Source: Syntrophales bacterium
GTDB taxonomy: Bacteria > Desulfobacterota > Syntrophia > Syntrophales > UBA5619
Direction: 5' to 3'
NCBI GenBank assembly: GCA_023229765.1
Contig: JALNYO010000040.1
Location: 1 to 32,861, forward strand
Length of the DNA: 32,861 bases
Part shown: piece by piece, positions 8,257 through 15,897 of the stretch
How positions within the stretch are numbered: position 1 is the first letter of the stretch
Layout: each line of letters opens with the position of its first letter
Notes under the pieces: model-generated
The model's input: the letters and a program-made list of their open reading frames with translations, nothing else
The model's database searches: none
What the model was told of the DNA's origin: nothing
Program-made: the position numbers and the translations under genes

Positions 8257-9357
8257 ATGAACAAAAAGGAAAGGTTTCAGGCAGTTCGCGAAATGCGGGC
8301 GCCGGACTACATGCCTGTCTGGCCGAGGGTAATGTCCCAAATGCTTTATGCAAAGGGTTGGATGCTGCCCGAGGTCACCGGAGTTGATTGGTACGACTCG
8401 GAAAAAATCACTCAGGCAGTCCTCGACAGTATCAAGTATGTAGGCTACGATATGGCGATCCCAACCTATGTGGACTACGCTTTTGGAGTGCCATACCTCG
8501 GCGGAACAATCAGCATCCCTAACAAATTTGGCGTAGCCGCCGGAACTACCGATATGCAAGCTGTGATGACGAAGGATGACTGGCCGAGAATTCAGAAAAA
8601 ACTTGCTCATTTTGATCACAAAACATCTGATCCCCGGATGAAGGGCGCTCTTGAAGTCATTACGAATGTCGCGAAGGCCGTGGGAGATGAAATGCCGCTT
8701 GTGCCGATGTATTATGTCGGCACGACCGCCGCCATGTTCCTCTTCCGTCCCAACGCCGCCATCATGGAAGATATGAGCGAGGACCCTGAGTGGGTGGATG
8801 ACATGGCCAAGGTGGCTACTGATTGGAGCTTAGACTGGATTCGGGCGCAATATGAAGCGGGCGCCAACAGCGTTGCCTTTATCGCAGAGACGATGGGAAC
8901 CCTGATGATGAGCGCCAAGATGTGCGAACGGTTCAACCTTCCCAATATTGTAAGGGTCGTTGAGACAGTCAAAAAAGAGTTCAACCAGAGCACGTGGCTG
9001 CATATTCATGGCAATATGAGAACTCCGAAGGCATATCAGTACCTGACTCTGCTTGTGAAGGAAGCAGGCGTCGAAGGGTTTCACTTTGATGAGGAAAATC
9101 CTCCGGACTGGATCAAGGAAAATGTGGTTGATAAGTTAGGGGTGCCGGCCTGCATCATCACGGACGGGGCGAGGATCGCCAGCGGACCGGTGGAAAAGAT
9201 CAAAGCAGAGGTAAAGGAACAGATGTCAGTGATCGGTGACGGATTAGGCCTGATGATGGCGCCGAGCTGTCAGGTGCTTCCTGCCACTCCTAATGAGCAT
9301 TTTAAAGCATGGGTGGATGCCACTCATGAATATGGAAAATATCCACTCAGTAAATAG
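8257..9357 (+). CDS. UroD/MtaA-family methyltransferase 2
   Basis: This 366-residue protein is a paralogue of methyltransferase 1, with matching N-terminus (KERFQAVREMRAPDYMPV), zinc-site residues H249 and H251 (LHIHGN), C338 (APSCQVLP) and C-terminal FKAWVDATHEYGKYPL. It is also the parent-like relative of the gene remnant at 18051-18376. The expected role is substrate:corrinoid methyl transfer with the corrinoid protein at 5697-6347. Two copies, each associated with an MBL hydrolase, may handle two related substrates. The ATG at 8257 is preferred over the out-of-frame ATG at 8253 because the remnant at 18051 starts with the same residues. Confidence 0.87.
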   Translation: MNKKERFQAVREMRAPDYMPVWPRVMSQMLYAKGWMLPEVTGVDWYDSEKITQAVLDSIKYVGYDMAIPTYVDYAFGVPYLGGTISIPNKFGVAAGTTDMQAVMTKDDWPRIQKKLAHFDHKTSDPRMKGALEVITNVAKAVGDEMPLVPMYYVGTTAAMFLFRPNAAIMEDMSEDPEWVDDMAKVATDWSLDWIRAQYEAGANSVAFIAETMGTLMMSAKMCERFNLPNIVRVVETVKKEFNQSTWLHIHGNMRTPKAYQYLTLLVKEAGVEGFHFDEENPPDWIKENVVDKLGVPACIITDGARIASGPVEKIKAEVKEQMSVIGDGLGLMMAPSCQVLPATPNEHFKAWVDATHEYGKYPLSK

Positions 9358-9368
9358 TTTATTCACAG

Positions 9369-9521
9369 GAGGCAATTGCAAAACCATTTGTCATTCCCGA
9401 AAGCGAAGCTTAATGTTCATAATGTCTCTATCGGGAATATGGTTTTTCAAGCAGTTAGAACCAGATTCCCGCTCAGAATCGTTGCGGGAATGACAGAAAT
9501 GGGGAGTTTTGCAATTACCTC
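9369..9521. repeat. MITE-like repeat, copy 2 (complete, 153 bp)
   Basis: The termini GAGGCAATTGCAAAAC and GTTTTGCAATTACCTC form an imperfect terminal inverted repeat that extends inward through CATTCCCG/CGGGAAT. Most of it is identical to copy 1 except for a 21-base internal deletion, which implies recent movement or conversion. It sits between methyltransferase 2 and the thioredoxin-like gene and may act as a 3' hairpin for the upstream operon. Confidence 0.85.
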
Positions 9522-9596
9522 ACAGTAGATGCCATTATGGAAATAAATGGTTTCCCGAAAACAGAATAAGGAACGTGGGGAAAGGAAGAGAATGTA

Positions 9597-9863
9597 ATGA
9601 TAAAAAAGATCGTGTTTTTTACTGGAGGCTGTCCCAGGTCCCAGATCACAGAGAAGAATTTAAGGAAGGCTGTTGCAGAGATGGGACTGGAGGTTGAGAT
9701 CGAGAGTATAGACGACCCACGAGAACATCAGAAGCAAGGGGTTTCAGCTTTTCCTACGGTGAAGATTGACGGGGAAATTAAAACGGTGGGTATTTTCAGG
9801 AGCGTTGATTATTTTAAGGAACTCTTTGAGGACCTCGCTTCCGAACAGCCGCCTTCAGTATAG
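9597..9863 (+). CDS. Small thioredoxin-fold protein with a single active-site cysteine
   Basis: This 88-residue protein resembles small archaeal-type thioredoxin/glutaredoxin-fold proteins: a KKIVFFTGGC strand-loop, a long helix (EKNLRKAVAEMG), VEIESIDDP, then the cis-proline region GVSAFPTVKIDGE. The active site reads C-P-R-S in place of C-x-x-C, so only the first cysteine remains and it is the protein's only cysteine. A monothiol role such as glutathionylation-like exchange or persulfide carriage is possible. It lies upstream of the selenocysteine C_GCAxxG_C_C gene, so both may belong to one thiol-redox module. An AAGGAAGAG site precedes the ATG at short spacing. Confidence 0.8.
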   Translation: MIKKIVFFTGGCPRSQITEKNLRKAVAEMGLEVEIESIDDPREHQKQGVSAFPTVKIDGEIKTVGIFRSVDYFKELFEDLASEQPPSV

Positions 9864-10029
9864 ATGTTTTGCAAATGTTGCTCTATCGCCAATTGTCGAG
9901 GGTGGAAGGTAGATATCGGGGGTCGGTGGTTTTTATAACTTTCGGTAACGGAAGTGTTTTCATCCTGTTATTGCCGTGGGCACTGGATTTTAGCATAATA
10001 TATTATCTGAATGAAGGAGAGTGATTAAA

Positions 10030-10536
10030 GTGTCCGATTCCGTAGATGATCCCCCAAACGGTTCCTCTGTGAGTGTCGAAAAGGAACCGGATAAGGTGTG
10101 CGATTTGTATTTAAACGGTTACGCCTGAGACAGGGCTTTCCTGCAAGTTATGCAGGAAATATATGGTCTTCCCCTTGATGAATGGGCTTGGATTAATTAT
10201 CAATTGGAAATTTCGGTTACCTGTGAACGTTATGCATGTAAGGGGCTGTCTGCTGGCGGTATAGCCATTGCCCTTGATATCATAAAGAATAAACTAAACA
10301 GCGGTCTTTCACCCTCAAAGGCATTGGAAGAATACGAAAGGCGCGTTGTTAAAATCTTTGACGCTTTCAAGAAAGAGTTCGGGGAATGCGGCTGCCAGGC
10401 TCTTTTAGGTTTTGACGCCATGAAATATGATGACTACCCTCCTGAGAAGCAGCGGTATATTGAAGGGGGCGAATGGATGAAACAATGCTGCACGTATATG
10501 GGATTTATCGTCAATGCCATGAAAGAAGAGAAATAA
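10030..10536 (+). CDS. C_GCAxxG_C_C-family redox protein with probable selenocysteine (UGA at 10126)
   Basis: From the GTG at 10030 the frame stays open to 10536 except for one TGA at codon 33 (10126-10128). The sequence around it is YLNGYA-U-DRAFLQ, and the family has G-Y-N-C-A-Q at this place, so UGA replaces the first conserved cysteine. Other cysteines of the family pattern follow at about 65, 70, 120, 122, 153 and 154 (EFGECGCQALLGFD, KQCCTYM). A perfect 9-bp stem-loop begins right after the UGA (see SECIS entry). Read conventionally the gene would shrink to 128 residues starting at 10150, inside that stem-loop and without a ribosome-binding site. AAGGAG lies 10 bases upstream of the GTG. 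Predicted function: a membrane-independent thiol/selenol redox protein of unknown substrate, 27 bp or more upstream of the ABC transporter operon. Confidence 0.75.
10137..10159 (+). promoter_or_regulatory. Candidate bacterial SECIS element (C_GCAxxG_C_C gene)
   Basis: The arms TTTCCTGCA (10137-10145) and TGCAGGAAA (10151-10159) pair perfectly around the loop AGTTA. The loop begins 17 bases after the UGA, and it has a G in its first two positions, both features of bacterial SECIS hairpins. The hairpin lies within coding sequence, as expected for bacteria. Confidence 0.65.
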
Positions 10537-10582
10537 AGGCCAAGGTTTATAAACGTCAAACAATTGAAGAAAGGAGCTAAAA

Positions 10583-11575
10583 ATGAAATTCAAAAGGATA
10601 GTTTTTTCGGTGCTGTTAGTATTTTTTTTCATGTTTTCAATCCCGGTGTTTGCTCAAGATGTTGTCACTAATGAAAAGGCCAAGATCACCATTGGCTATG
10701 CCCCGTTCGGCATGTTGGAAACCTCTGTGGCCAAGGTGAAGCAGTTTCACAAGAAGTATCTTCCCAATGTAGAGGTAGAGTGGTTTTTTGGATTGTATAG
10801 CCCCCATCTCGTAAACAATTGGATCGCGGGAAAGTTGGATGTCTCCTATTTAGGAGATATGCCGGCCATCATGCTTCAAAGTAAGGTGAAGAATACGAGA
10901 TGGGTTTCGAATGGCGTATCCCCTCGCGGGGAGGTGCTGGCGATTTTTGTAAACAATAACTCCAAGGCAAAGACGCTGAAGGACTTGGAGGGCAAATCGC
11001 TTGCTACGGGCATTGGCTCCGCGCAGCATCGCATGATCGAGGCCATCATGAAAAAGGAGAATATCAAATTTAACCTCGTAAACCAGTCACCGGAGGTGGC
11101 GCTCAGCAATCTGGAGGCGGGAAAGGTTGATGCGTTCGGCTACTGGCCGCCCTATATTGAAATGGTTAAATATAAGAAAGTTGGCCGGGCCATTATGGCT
11201 GACGCCGTTAAATATGAGCCCGAAGTGAATGCTACCTGGCCCCTGGTGGTAAGCGAAGCGTTTAACAAAAAGAATCCTAAGATTGTGGAGGGGTTAGTGC
11301 GTGCCGATATTGACCTTCACAAGTACATTCAAGCCAATCTCGATGAGGCTTCGCAGATCGTCTTTAAAGAGTTGGGCGAAAAAATACCTCTTCCCGTTAT
11401 CAAGGCGTCATTGGCAAGTTATCGCTATCATGACAGTATTGATAAAGATGCGATCCAGACTGTGCAAATGAGCGTCGATTTTATGAAATCCAAGGGATAC
11501 ATAAAGGAGGGGTTTGACCCTGCAGCCTGGGCAGATCCATCTTACGTGAATAAGATTCTTAGCGGCAAGAAATAA
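10583..11575 (+). CDS. ABC transporter periplasmic substrate-binding protein (SsuA/TauA/NMT1-like)
   Basis: This 330-residue protein has a signal peptide (about 1-25, ending VFAQD) and the two-lobed fold of SsuA/TauA/NrtA-type binding proteins: TIGYAPFGMLETSVAK, GKLDVSYLGDMPAIM, LEGKSLATGIGSAQHRM and LEAGKVDAFGYWPPY. The family binds sulfonates, taurine, nitrate, thiamine precursors and similar anions. Two permease and two ATPase genes follow. Context with DsrC and TauE/SafE proteins favours a sulfonate or other organosulfur ligand, but the sequence does not fix this. A stem-loop at 11591-11620 follows the stop, consistent with higher expression than the permeases. The start is preceded by AAAGGAG. 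Confidence 0.9.
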   Translation: MKFKRIVFSVLLVFFFMFSIPVFAQDVVTNEKAKITIGYAPFGMLETSVAKVKQFHKKYLPNVEVEWFFGLYSPHLVNNWIAGKLDVSYLGDMPAIMLQSKVKNTRWVSNGVSPRGEVLAIFVNNNSKAKTLKDLEGKSLATGIGSAQHRMIEAIMKKENIKFNLVNQSPEVALSNLEAGKVDAFGYWPPYIEMVKYKKVGRAIMADAVKYEPEVNATWPLVVSEAFNKKNPKIVEGLVRADIDLHKYIQANLDEASQIVFKELGEKIPLPVIKASLASYRYHDSIDKDAIQTVQMSVDFMKSKGYIKEGFDPAAWADPSYVNKILSGKK

Positions 11576-11590
11576 ACCATCCTTAAAACC

Positions 11591-11620
11591 GTCCGGGGGG
11601 CAGATATCTGCCTTCCGGAC
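11591..11620 (+). terminator. Stem-loop after the ABC binding-protein gene
   Basis: The outer arms GTCCGG and CCGGAC enclose the palindrome GGCAGATATCTGCC (11599-11612). No T-run follows, so it is more likely an attenuator or a 3' stabilising hairpin that raises binding-protein output. Confidence 0.55.
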
Positions 11621-11651
11621 ATACACCACGATTAAAAAGGCAGGGATAATC

Positions 11652-12503
11652 ATGGATAGTAGGACATATTGTGTTTCGGGCATTACCTTTGAAAGGCCGT
11701 CGGCTTTCGCCCGGACATTCAGCATTAAGAATTTGTTGAAAGTTATCTCAATAGGGTCATTGTTTGTTATCTGGACCCTGCTGGTGCATTTTAAGGTATA
11801 TCGTTTCGGGTTTCTTCCGGGGCCAGCCGAAGTATTAGTGTGGGGCATAGAATGGGTACAGAACAAGGTTTTCTGGATTGATTTAGTGTTCACCTTTGCC
11901 CGCGTATGGGTTGGCGTGGTTGCCGCGTGCCTTATTGCGATTCCCATGGGGTTGATGATCGGGTGGAATAAGATTTTTGCTGACTTCACCTTTCCCATGG
12001 TGGAGATTCTTCGGCCTATCCCGGGGATTGCCTATATTCCGGTAGCCATTATGTTTTTACCCTGGGAAGAGGCAAGCACGGCTTTTATTTGCTTTATTGG
12101 CGCCTTCTTTCCCATTATTATCAATACGATCATCGGGGTAAAGTCAATAGACCAAAGCTATTTTCGGGCGGCCCAATGTCTCGGATCCACCCCCCGCCAG
12201 ATATTCTGGCATGTGGTAGTGCCGGGATCCTTGCCCTACATTTCCAGCGGGGCGGCACTGGGGATGGGCATCGGTTGGATGGCTTCAGTGGCGGGGGAGA
12301 TGATATCCGGACAATATGGTCTTGGGTACCGCATCTGGGAATCTTACACCTTGATCAGATATCCTCTCATTGTTGTAGGAATGATCGTCATCGGGGTTCT
12401 GGGATTGGCCTCTTCGAGCTTCATCCGGTACGTTACGAAACGGGTGGTGCCCTGGCGGAAGGACATGACGGAATCGTTAGACGAATCAATCACAAAAAAA
12501 TAG
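11652..12503 (+). CDS. ABC transporter permease 1 (SsuC/TauC-like)
   Basis: This 283-residue inner-membrane protein has about six hydrophobic helices. The cytoplasmic EAA-like loop (AAQCLGSTPRQIFWHVVVPGSLPYISSGAALGMG) is the BPD-transporter signature that contacts the ATPase. It pairs with a second, different permease encoded at 12516-13385, so the channel is probably a heterodimer, whereas known Tau/Ssu systems use one permease twice. The ATG at 11652 is taken as the start although its ribosome-binding site (AGGCAGGGA) is modest. The stop codon is 12 bases before the next gene. Confidence 0.92.
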   Translation: MDSRTYCVSGITFERPSAFARTFSIKNLLKVISIGSLFVIWTLLVHFKVYRFGFLPGPAEVLVWGIEWVQNKVFWIDLVFTFARVWVGVVAACLIAIPMGLMIGWNKIFADFTFPMVEILRPIPGIAYIPVAIMFLPWEEASTAFICFIGAFFPIIINTIIGVKSIDQSYFRAAQCLGSTPRQIFWHVVVPGSLPYISSGAALGMGIGWMASVAGEMISGQYGLGYRIWESYTLIRYPLIVVGMIVIGVLGLASSSFIRYVTKRVVPWRKDMTESLDESITKK

Positions 12504-12515
12504 GTGGAGAAGGTC

Positions 12516-13385
12516 ATGAAATTGGATACAAAAGAAGCTGCAAAGGATCAACCCGCGGCGATTGAGAAAACGCAATCCGCTCCAGGGGGATCAGTTCCCG
12601 GGAAATCGGGTTCTTGGTCTAAATTCAGAAAAAAGTTAATAAGTCTGTCCACGCTCAGAAGAATAAGTTCCGTCTTGATCTTCCTTGGCCTATGGGGAGC
12701 TGTAGTTCAAACTATTCCTAATTTTCACCAAATCCCGGGACCCTGGAAGGTTTTTCTCGCCTTGTTCAATATTTCTCCTAACCTGTATTTAATGGAAATA
12801 GTCCGTAGTTTTTTGAGGGTTCTGGCCGGATTCATTTTAGGAGCTGCGGTAGGGTTTCCGATCGGGGTAGCGATCGGCTATTCCCGGATTTTCAATTATA
12901 TGCTCTTTCCCGCGGTAGAAATATTCCGTCCCATTCCGCCCATTTCCTGGATTCCCCTGTCTGTTCTGTTCTTTGTCAATATAGAGTCCCAGATCGTTTT
13001 TCTGACGTTCTACGGCGCTTTTTTCCCCATCGTTTACAACACCATTAGCGGCATCTCAAACGTCGATATACAACTGCCGCGGGCGGCGATGTCTTTCGGG
13101 GTCAGCAAAACTCAATTGCTGTTCCGCGTCATCCTGCCGGCCGCCAGTCCTCAGATCTTTGCCGGTTTGAAAATCGCGGTTGGAATCACCTGGCTCATGG
13201 TGGTGGCTGCGGAAATGATTGCCAGCAAAGGCGGGCTGGGTTATCTGACATGGTACAACCATACAGTGATGAATTATCCAATGGTTTTCATCGGAATGGG
13301 TACCATCGGCGTAGTTGGGGCTCTTTCCAGCCTGGGAATTGACCGCATTGGCCTGCGGTTCACAAAGTGGATGGATATATTTTAA
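12516..13385 (+). CDS. ABC transporter permease 2 (SsuC/TauC-like)
   Basis: A 289-residue permease with a charged 50-residue N-terminal tail, then about six transmembrane helices and an EAA-like loop (RAAMSFGVSKTQLLFRVILPAASPQIFAGLKIAVG). The ATG at 12516 is preferred over the in-frame GTG at 12504 because GGAG lies 6 bases before it and the GTG directly abuts the previous stop. It is homologous to permease 1 but clearly diverged. Together they should form a heteromeric membrane channel for the binding protein at 10583-11575. Confidence 0.9.
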   Translation: MKLDTKEAAKDQPAAIEKTQSAPGGSVPGKSGSWSKFRKKLISLSTLRRISSVLIFLGLWGAVVQTIPNFHQIPGPWKVFLALFNISPNLYLMEIVRSFLRVLAGFILGAAVGFPIGVAIGYSRIFNYMLFPAVEIFRPIPPISWIPLSVLFFVNIESQIVFLTFYGAFFPIVYNTISGISNVDIQLPRAAMSFGVSKTQLLFRVILPAASPQIFAGLKIAVGITWLMVVAAEMIASKGGLGYLTWYNHTVMNYPMVFIGMGTIGVVGALSSLGIDRIGLRFTKWMDIF

Positions 13386-13459
13386 GCCCCCCCGCCTCGT
13401 TGCCTCTTCGCAGGCAAATGGCGAGAGGGTAAAACCAAAGACGAAGATGGAGATGGAAC

Positions 13460-14311
13460 ATGGCGGATGATAATAAATCAGGGGCAGTCGAATTCAAAGA
13501 TGTGGTGAAAACGGTAAAGATCAAGGATAAGCACAGCGTTGTCCTGAAGGATTGCTTTCTGACAATAGATAAGGGGAAATTGACGGTGCTGGTCGGTCCA
13601 TCCGGGTGCGGGAAATCGACTATCATCAACCTCATAGCCGGGTATGATACACCATATAGTGGGCAGGTGCTTGTGGATGGGGCGCCCGTGAAAGGTCCGA
13701 GTTGGGAACGGCTGGTCGTTTTTCAGGAAATGGCCCTTTTCCCCTGGCTGACATGTTACGAAAATGTCGTCTTTGGTCCGAAGGCCCGGGGGATTATGTC
13801 CGAGAAGGAGATGCATGAAGAGGCCGTAAGACTTCTGGAATTGGTTGGTCTCCAGGATTTCCATGGGAAATACCCCAAGCAGCTTAGCGGCGGCATGCAG
13901 CGGAGGGCAGAGCTCGCCCGAGCGCTGATCAACAGACCCAAGATCATGCTCATGGATGAACCTTTCCGCGGACTGGATGCGATGACGCGGGAGTTGATGC
14001 AGGAGTATTATCTCAAACTCTTTGAGGAAACAAAAATCACCAATGTCTTCGTGACCTCCGAGATCGATGAAGCCATTTTTTTGGCGGATAAACTTTTAAT
14101 GATGACTAACAAGCCGACAAAGGTCAAAAAGGCTATTGATGTTGACCTGCCCCGGCCTCGGGATTGGAAAATGGCCACATCCAAACGGTTTCGTGAACTC
14201 AAGGCGGAGGCTCTTGAGTTGCTCCATGAAGAAGCTGTCAATGCCTCCGCAAGCAGTGGTAAAGCCGATATTGATCTTTCTGCAGGTTTTGAGAAGCTGA
14301 AGATGGCTTAA
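13460..14311 (+). CDS. ABC transporter ATPase 1 (SsuB/TauB-like), H-loop histidine missing
   Basis: This 283-residue nucleotide-binding protein has Walker A GPSGCGKS (46-53), Q-loop Q89, signature LSGGMQ (142-147) and Walker B IMLMDE (162-167). Where the H-loop histidine normally follows as T-H-D, the sequence is VFVTSEIDEA, so residue 200 is serine. The ATPase encoded just downstream keeps the histidine but has a weakened signature (LSSGM). In a heterodimer both changes fall in one composite ATP site, which would then be degenerate, as in several heterodimeric ABC systems. A C-terminal extension of about 50 residues is present. Confidence 0.92.
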   Translation: MADDNKSGAVEFKDVVKTVKIKDKHSVVLKDCFLTIDKGKLTVLVGPSGCGKSTIINLIAGYDTPYSGQVLVDGAPVKGPSWERLVVFQEMALFPWLTCYENVVFGPKARGIMSEKEMHEEAVRLLELVGLQDFHGKYPKQLSGGMQRRAELARALINRPKIMLMDEPFRGLDAMTRELMQEYYLKLFEETKITNVFVTSEIDEAIFLADKLLMMTNKPTKVKKAIDVDLPRPRDWKMATSKRFRELKAEALELLHEEAVNASASSGKADIDLSAGFEKLKMA

Positions 14312-14345
14312 AGCGAGGGGACGTCAATGTGATAGGAGAGAACAG

Positions 14346-15215
14346 ATGAGCAATTTTGAAGTGACCATGGATCAGGGCCTTGCCGTAAAACCCAAAGAAG
14401 GCAGGATTCGCATCGAGCATGCGAGCAAAGTCTATGATCCGCAGGGCGTCAATGTCTGGGCGCTGGATGATAATTGTGTTGATATCGAAGCGGGTGGCTT
14501 CGTCGGAATCGTTGGGCCGTCCGGATGCGGGAAGACTACCCTTTTAAATGCGATTGCGGGGTTCGACAATCTGACTGACGGTGAGATATACTTGGACGAC
14601 GAGTTGATTGCTTCTCCTGCGATCAAGCAATCTCCCGGCTCAGACCGTATCGTTGTTTTCCAGAACGGCGCCCTTTTTCCCTGGAAAACGGTGTTGGAGA
14701 ACCTCACCTATGGTCCTGTCGCCCAGGGAAAGATGTCAAAGGATGAGGCCGTCACCGAGGCGAGGCGGATCATGGGAAAAATGGGTTTAAACTGCAACAC
14801 GGAAGACCTCTATCCTGACAATCTTTCATCCGGCATGAAGCGCCAGGCGGAAATTATCCGCGCCCTGATAAACAACCCCAAAGTATTGCTGCTGGACGAG
14901 CCATTTCGAGCCCTCGACAGCATAACTAAAACCATTATGCATGAGTATCTTTTAGAGGTGTACAATTTTACGCGAAAAACCATCTTCTTTATCACCCACG
15001 ATCTTGAAGAGGCCATCTTTCTGGCGGATCGTGTCTTGATCATGACTACGCGACCGGGCCGCATTAAAGCAACTATAGAAGTGGACATTCCCAGACCGAG
15101 AGACTTTCATGTCTTGGCGAGCGACCATTTCATGGAATTGAAGGAACAAGCCGTGGCGGCGGTACGGGAAGAAACATTAAAGGCCTTCGCAGCAGGAGAA
15201 CGCGAATTGGCTTAA
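14346..15215 (+). CDS. ABC transporter ATPase 2 (SsuB/TauB-like), LSSGM signature
   Basis: A 289-residue nucleotide-binding protein with Walker A GPSGCGKT (57-64), Q-loop Q106, signature LSSGM (160-164, serine in place of the first glycine), Walker B VLLLDE (180-185) and H-loop H218 (FITHDLEEA). It is the partner of ATPase 1, 34 bp downstream of it. Its Walker and H-loop residues combine with ATPase 1's intact LSGGM to make the competent site. It completes the transporter, and the dsrC-like gene follows after 49 bp. Confidence 0.92.
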   Translation: MSNFEVTMDQGLAVKPKEGRIRIEHASKVYDPQGVNVWALDDNCVDIEAGGFVGIVGPSGCGKTTLLNAIAGFDNLTDGEIYLDDELIASPAIKQSPGSDRIVVFQNGALFPWKTVLENLTYGPVAQGKMSKDEAVTEARRIMGKMGLNCNTEDLYPDNLSSGMKRQAEIIRALINNPKVLLLDEPFRALDSITKTIMHEYLLEVYNFTRKTIFFITHDLEEAIFLADRVLIMTTRPGRIKATIEVDIPRPRDFHVLASDHFMELKEQAVAAVREETLKAFAAGERELA

Positions 15216-15264
15216 TACTCTAATTCATAATTACATTTAACAGCAGCGAAAGGGGAATTGAGAT

Positions 15265-15582
15265 ATGCCGGTGGTAGAATTCATGGGGAAAAGCTTTAAT
15301 GTGGATGGCGAGGGTTTTCTTACGGACGTGAATGAATGGTGTCCGGAATGGGTGGAGTATGTAAAAACGAGCCAGGGGATTAAGGAGCTTACGGAGGATC
15401 ACTGGACGGCTATAAACATGCTTCGGGACTACTATAAGTTGAACGGGAAGCCCCCCATGGTCAGGATCTTTGCTCAGGTGACGGGTTTCAAGTTGAAAAA
15501 GATTTATGAGCTTTTCCCGGCAGGCCCCGGGAAAGGCGGGTGCAAGGTGGCCGGTCTTCCGAAACCGATCGGATGCGTCTAA
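15265..15582 (+). CDS. dsrC: DsrC/TusE-family sulfur-carrier protein with both redox cysteines
   Basis: This 105-residue protein matches DsrC in length and in its C-terminal arm GGCKVAGLPKPIGCV. Cysteines 93 and 104 (penultimate) are at the spacing that lets true DsrC form a trisulfide or intramolecular disulfide, whereas TusE-type or regulatory paralogues often lack one. DsrC normally carries sulfite-derived sulfur from DsrAB to the DsrMK membrane complex. No dsrAB is present here; a DsrMK/HdrED-like pair follows instead (15898-17925). It may therefore carry sulfur released from the imported compound. It follows the ABC transporter genes closely and is probably co-transcribed with them. Confidence 0.9.
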   Translation: MPVVEFMGKSFNVDGEGFLTDVNEWCPEWVEYVKTSQGIKELTEDHWTAINMLRDYYKLNGKPPMVRIFAQVTGFKLKKIYELFPAGPGKGGCKVAGLPKPIGCV

Positions 15583-15897
15583 AACGAGAGGCGTGGCTGA
15601 AGCATGTCCGCGTTTTGTAAAAATAGAGTTAATGGAGGTAATTGCAAAACTCCGTGTCATGCCCGAATGCTTTTGTCGGGCATCCATGATTTCAAATAGT
15701 TAAAAACTGGATTATGAACATTAAACTTCGTTTTCCCGCCCAGAAGCGTCGCGGGAATGACAGCGTTGGGAGTTTTGCAATTGGCTCAATGGGCAAAATC
15801 TTTCATTCATCCCCAGCGGCTGACGGTGGTGATGAATGCAGGCGTTTGGGCTGCGCAAAGGGATATTTTAGCAAAAGCCGGAAGGAGGTAGGCTGGG
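15583..15897. other. Gap between dsrC and the cytochrome b gene
   Basis: This 315-bp stretch has no supported gene. Almost half is the third MITE-like copy (15635-15787). The remainder contains an inverted pair CATTCATC/GATGAATG (about 15802-15837) and the GGAGG ribosome-binding site of the next gene. Confidence 0.7.
15635..15787. repeat. MITE-like repeat, copy 3 (153 bp, diverged left half)
   Basis: The ends are GAGGTAATTGCAAAACTCC and GGAGTTTTGCAATTGGCTC. The right half (ATTATGAACATTA then CTTCGTTTTCCCGC and GCGGGAATGACA) matches copy 1, while the left half differs. It marks the boundary between the ABC-dsrC unit and the Hdr-like unit. Confidence 0.8.

Noticed and set aside
3573..9357. Heme-biosynthetic uroporphyrinogen decarboxylase
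   Set aside because: Two divergent copies with zinc-ligand-like residues sit among corrinoid and methyl-THF genes, which points to methyltransferases.
1..15787. CRISPR array or insertion sequence from the recurring repeats
   Set aside because: Only three dispersed copies, with terminal inverted repeats, no regular spacers and no transposase or cas gene.
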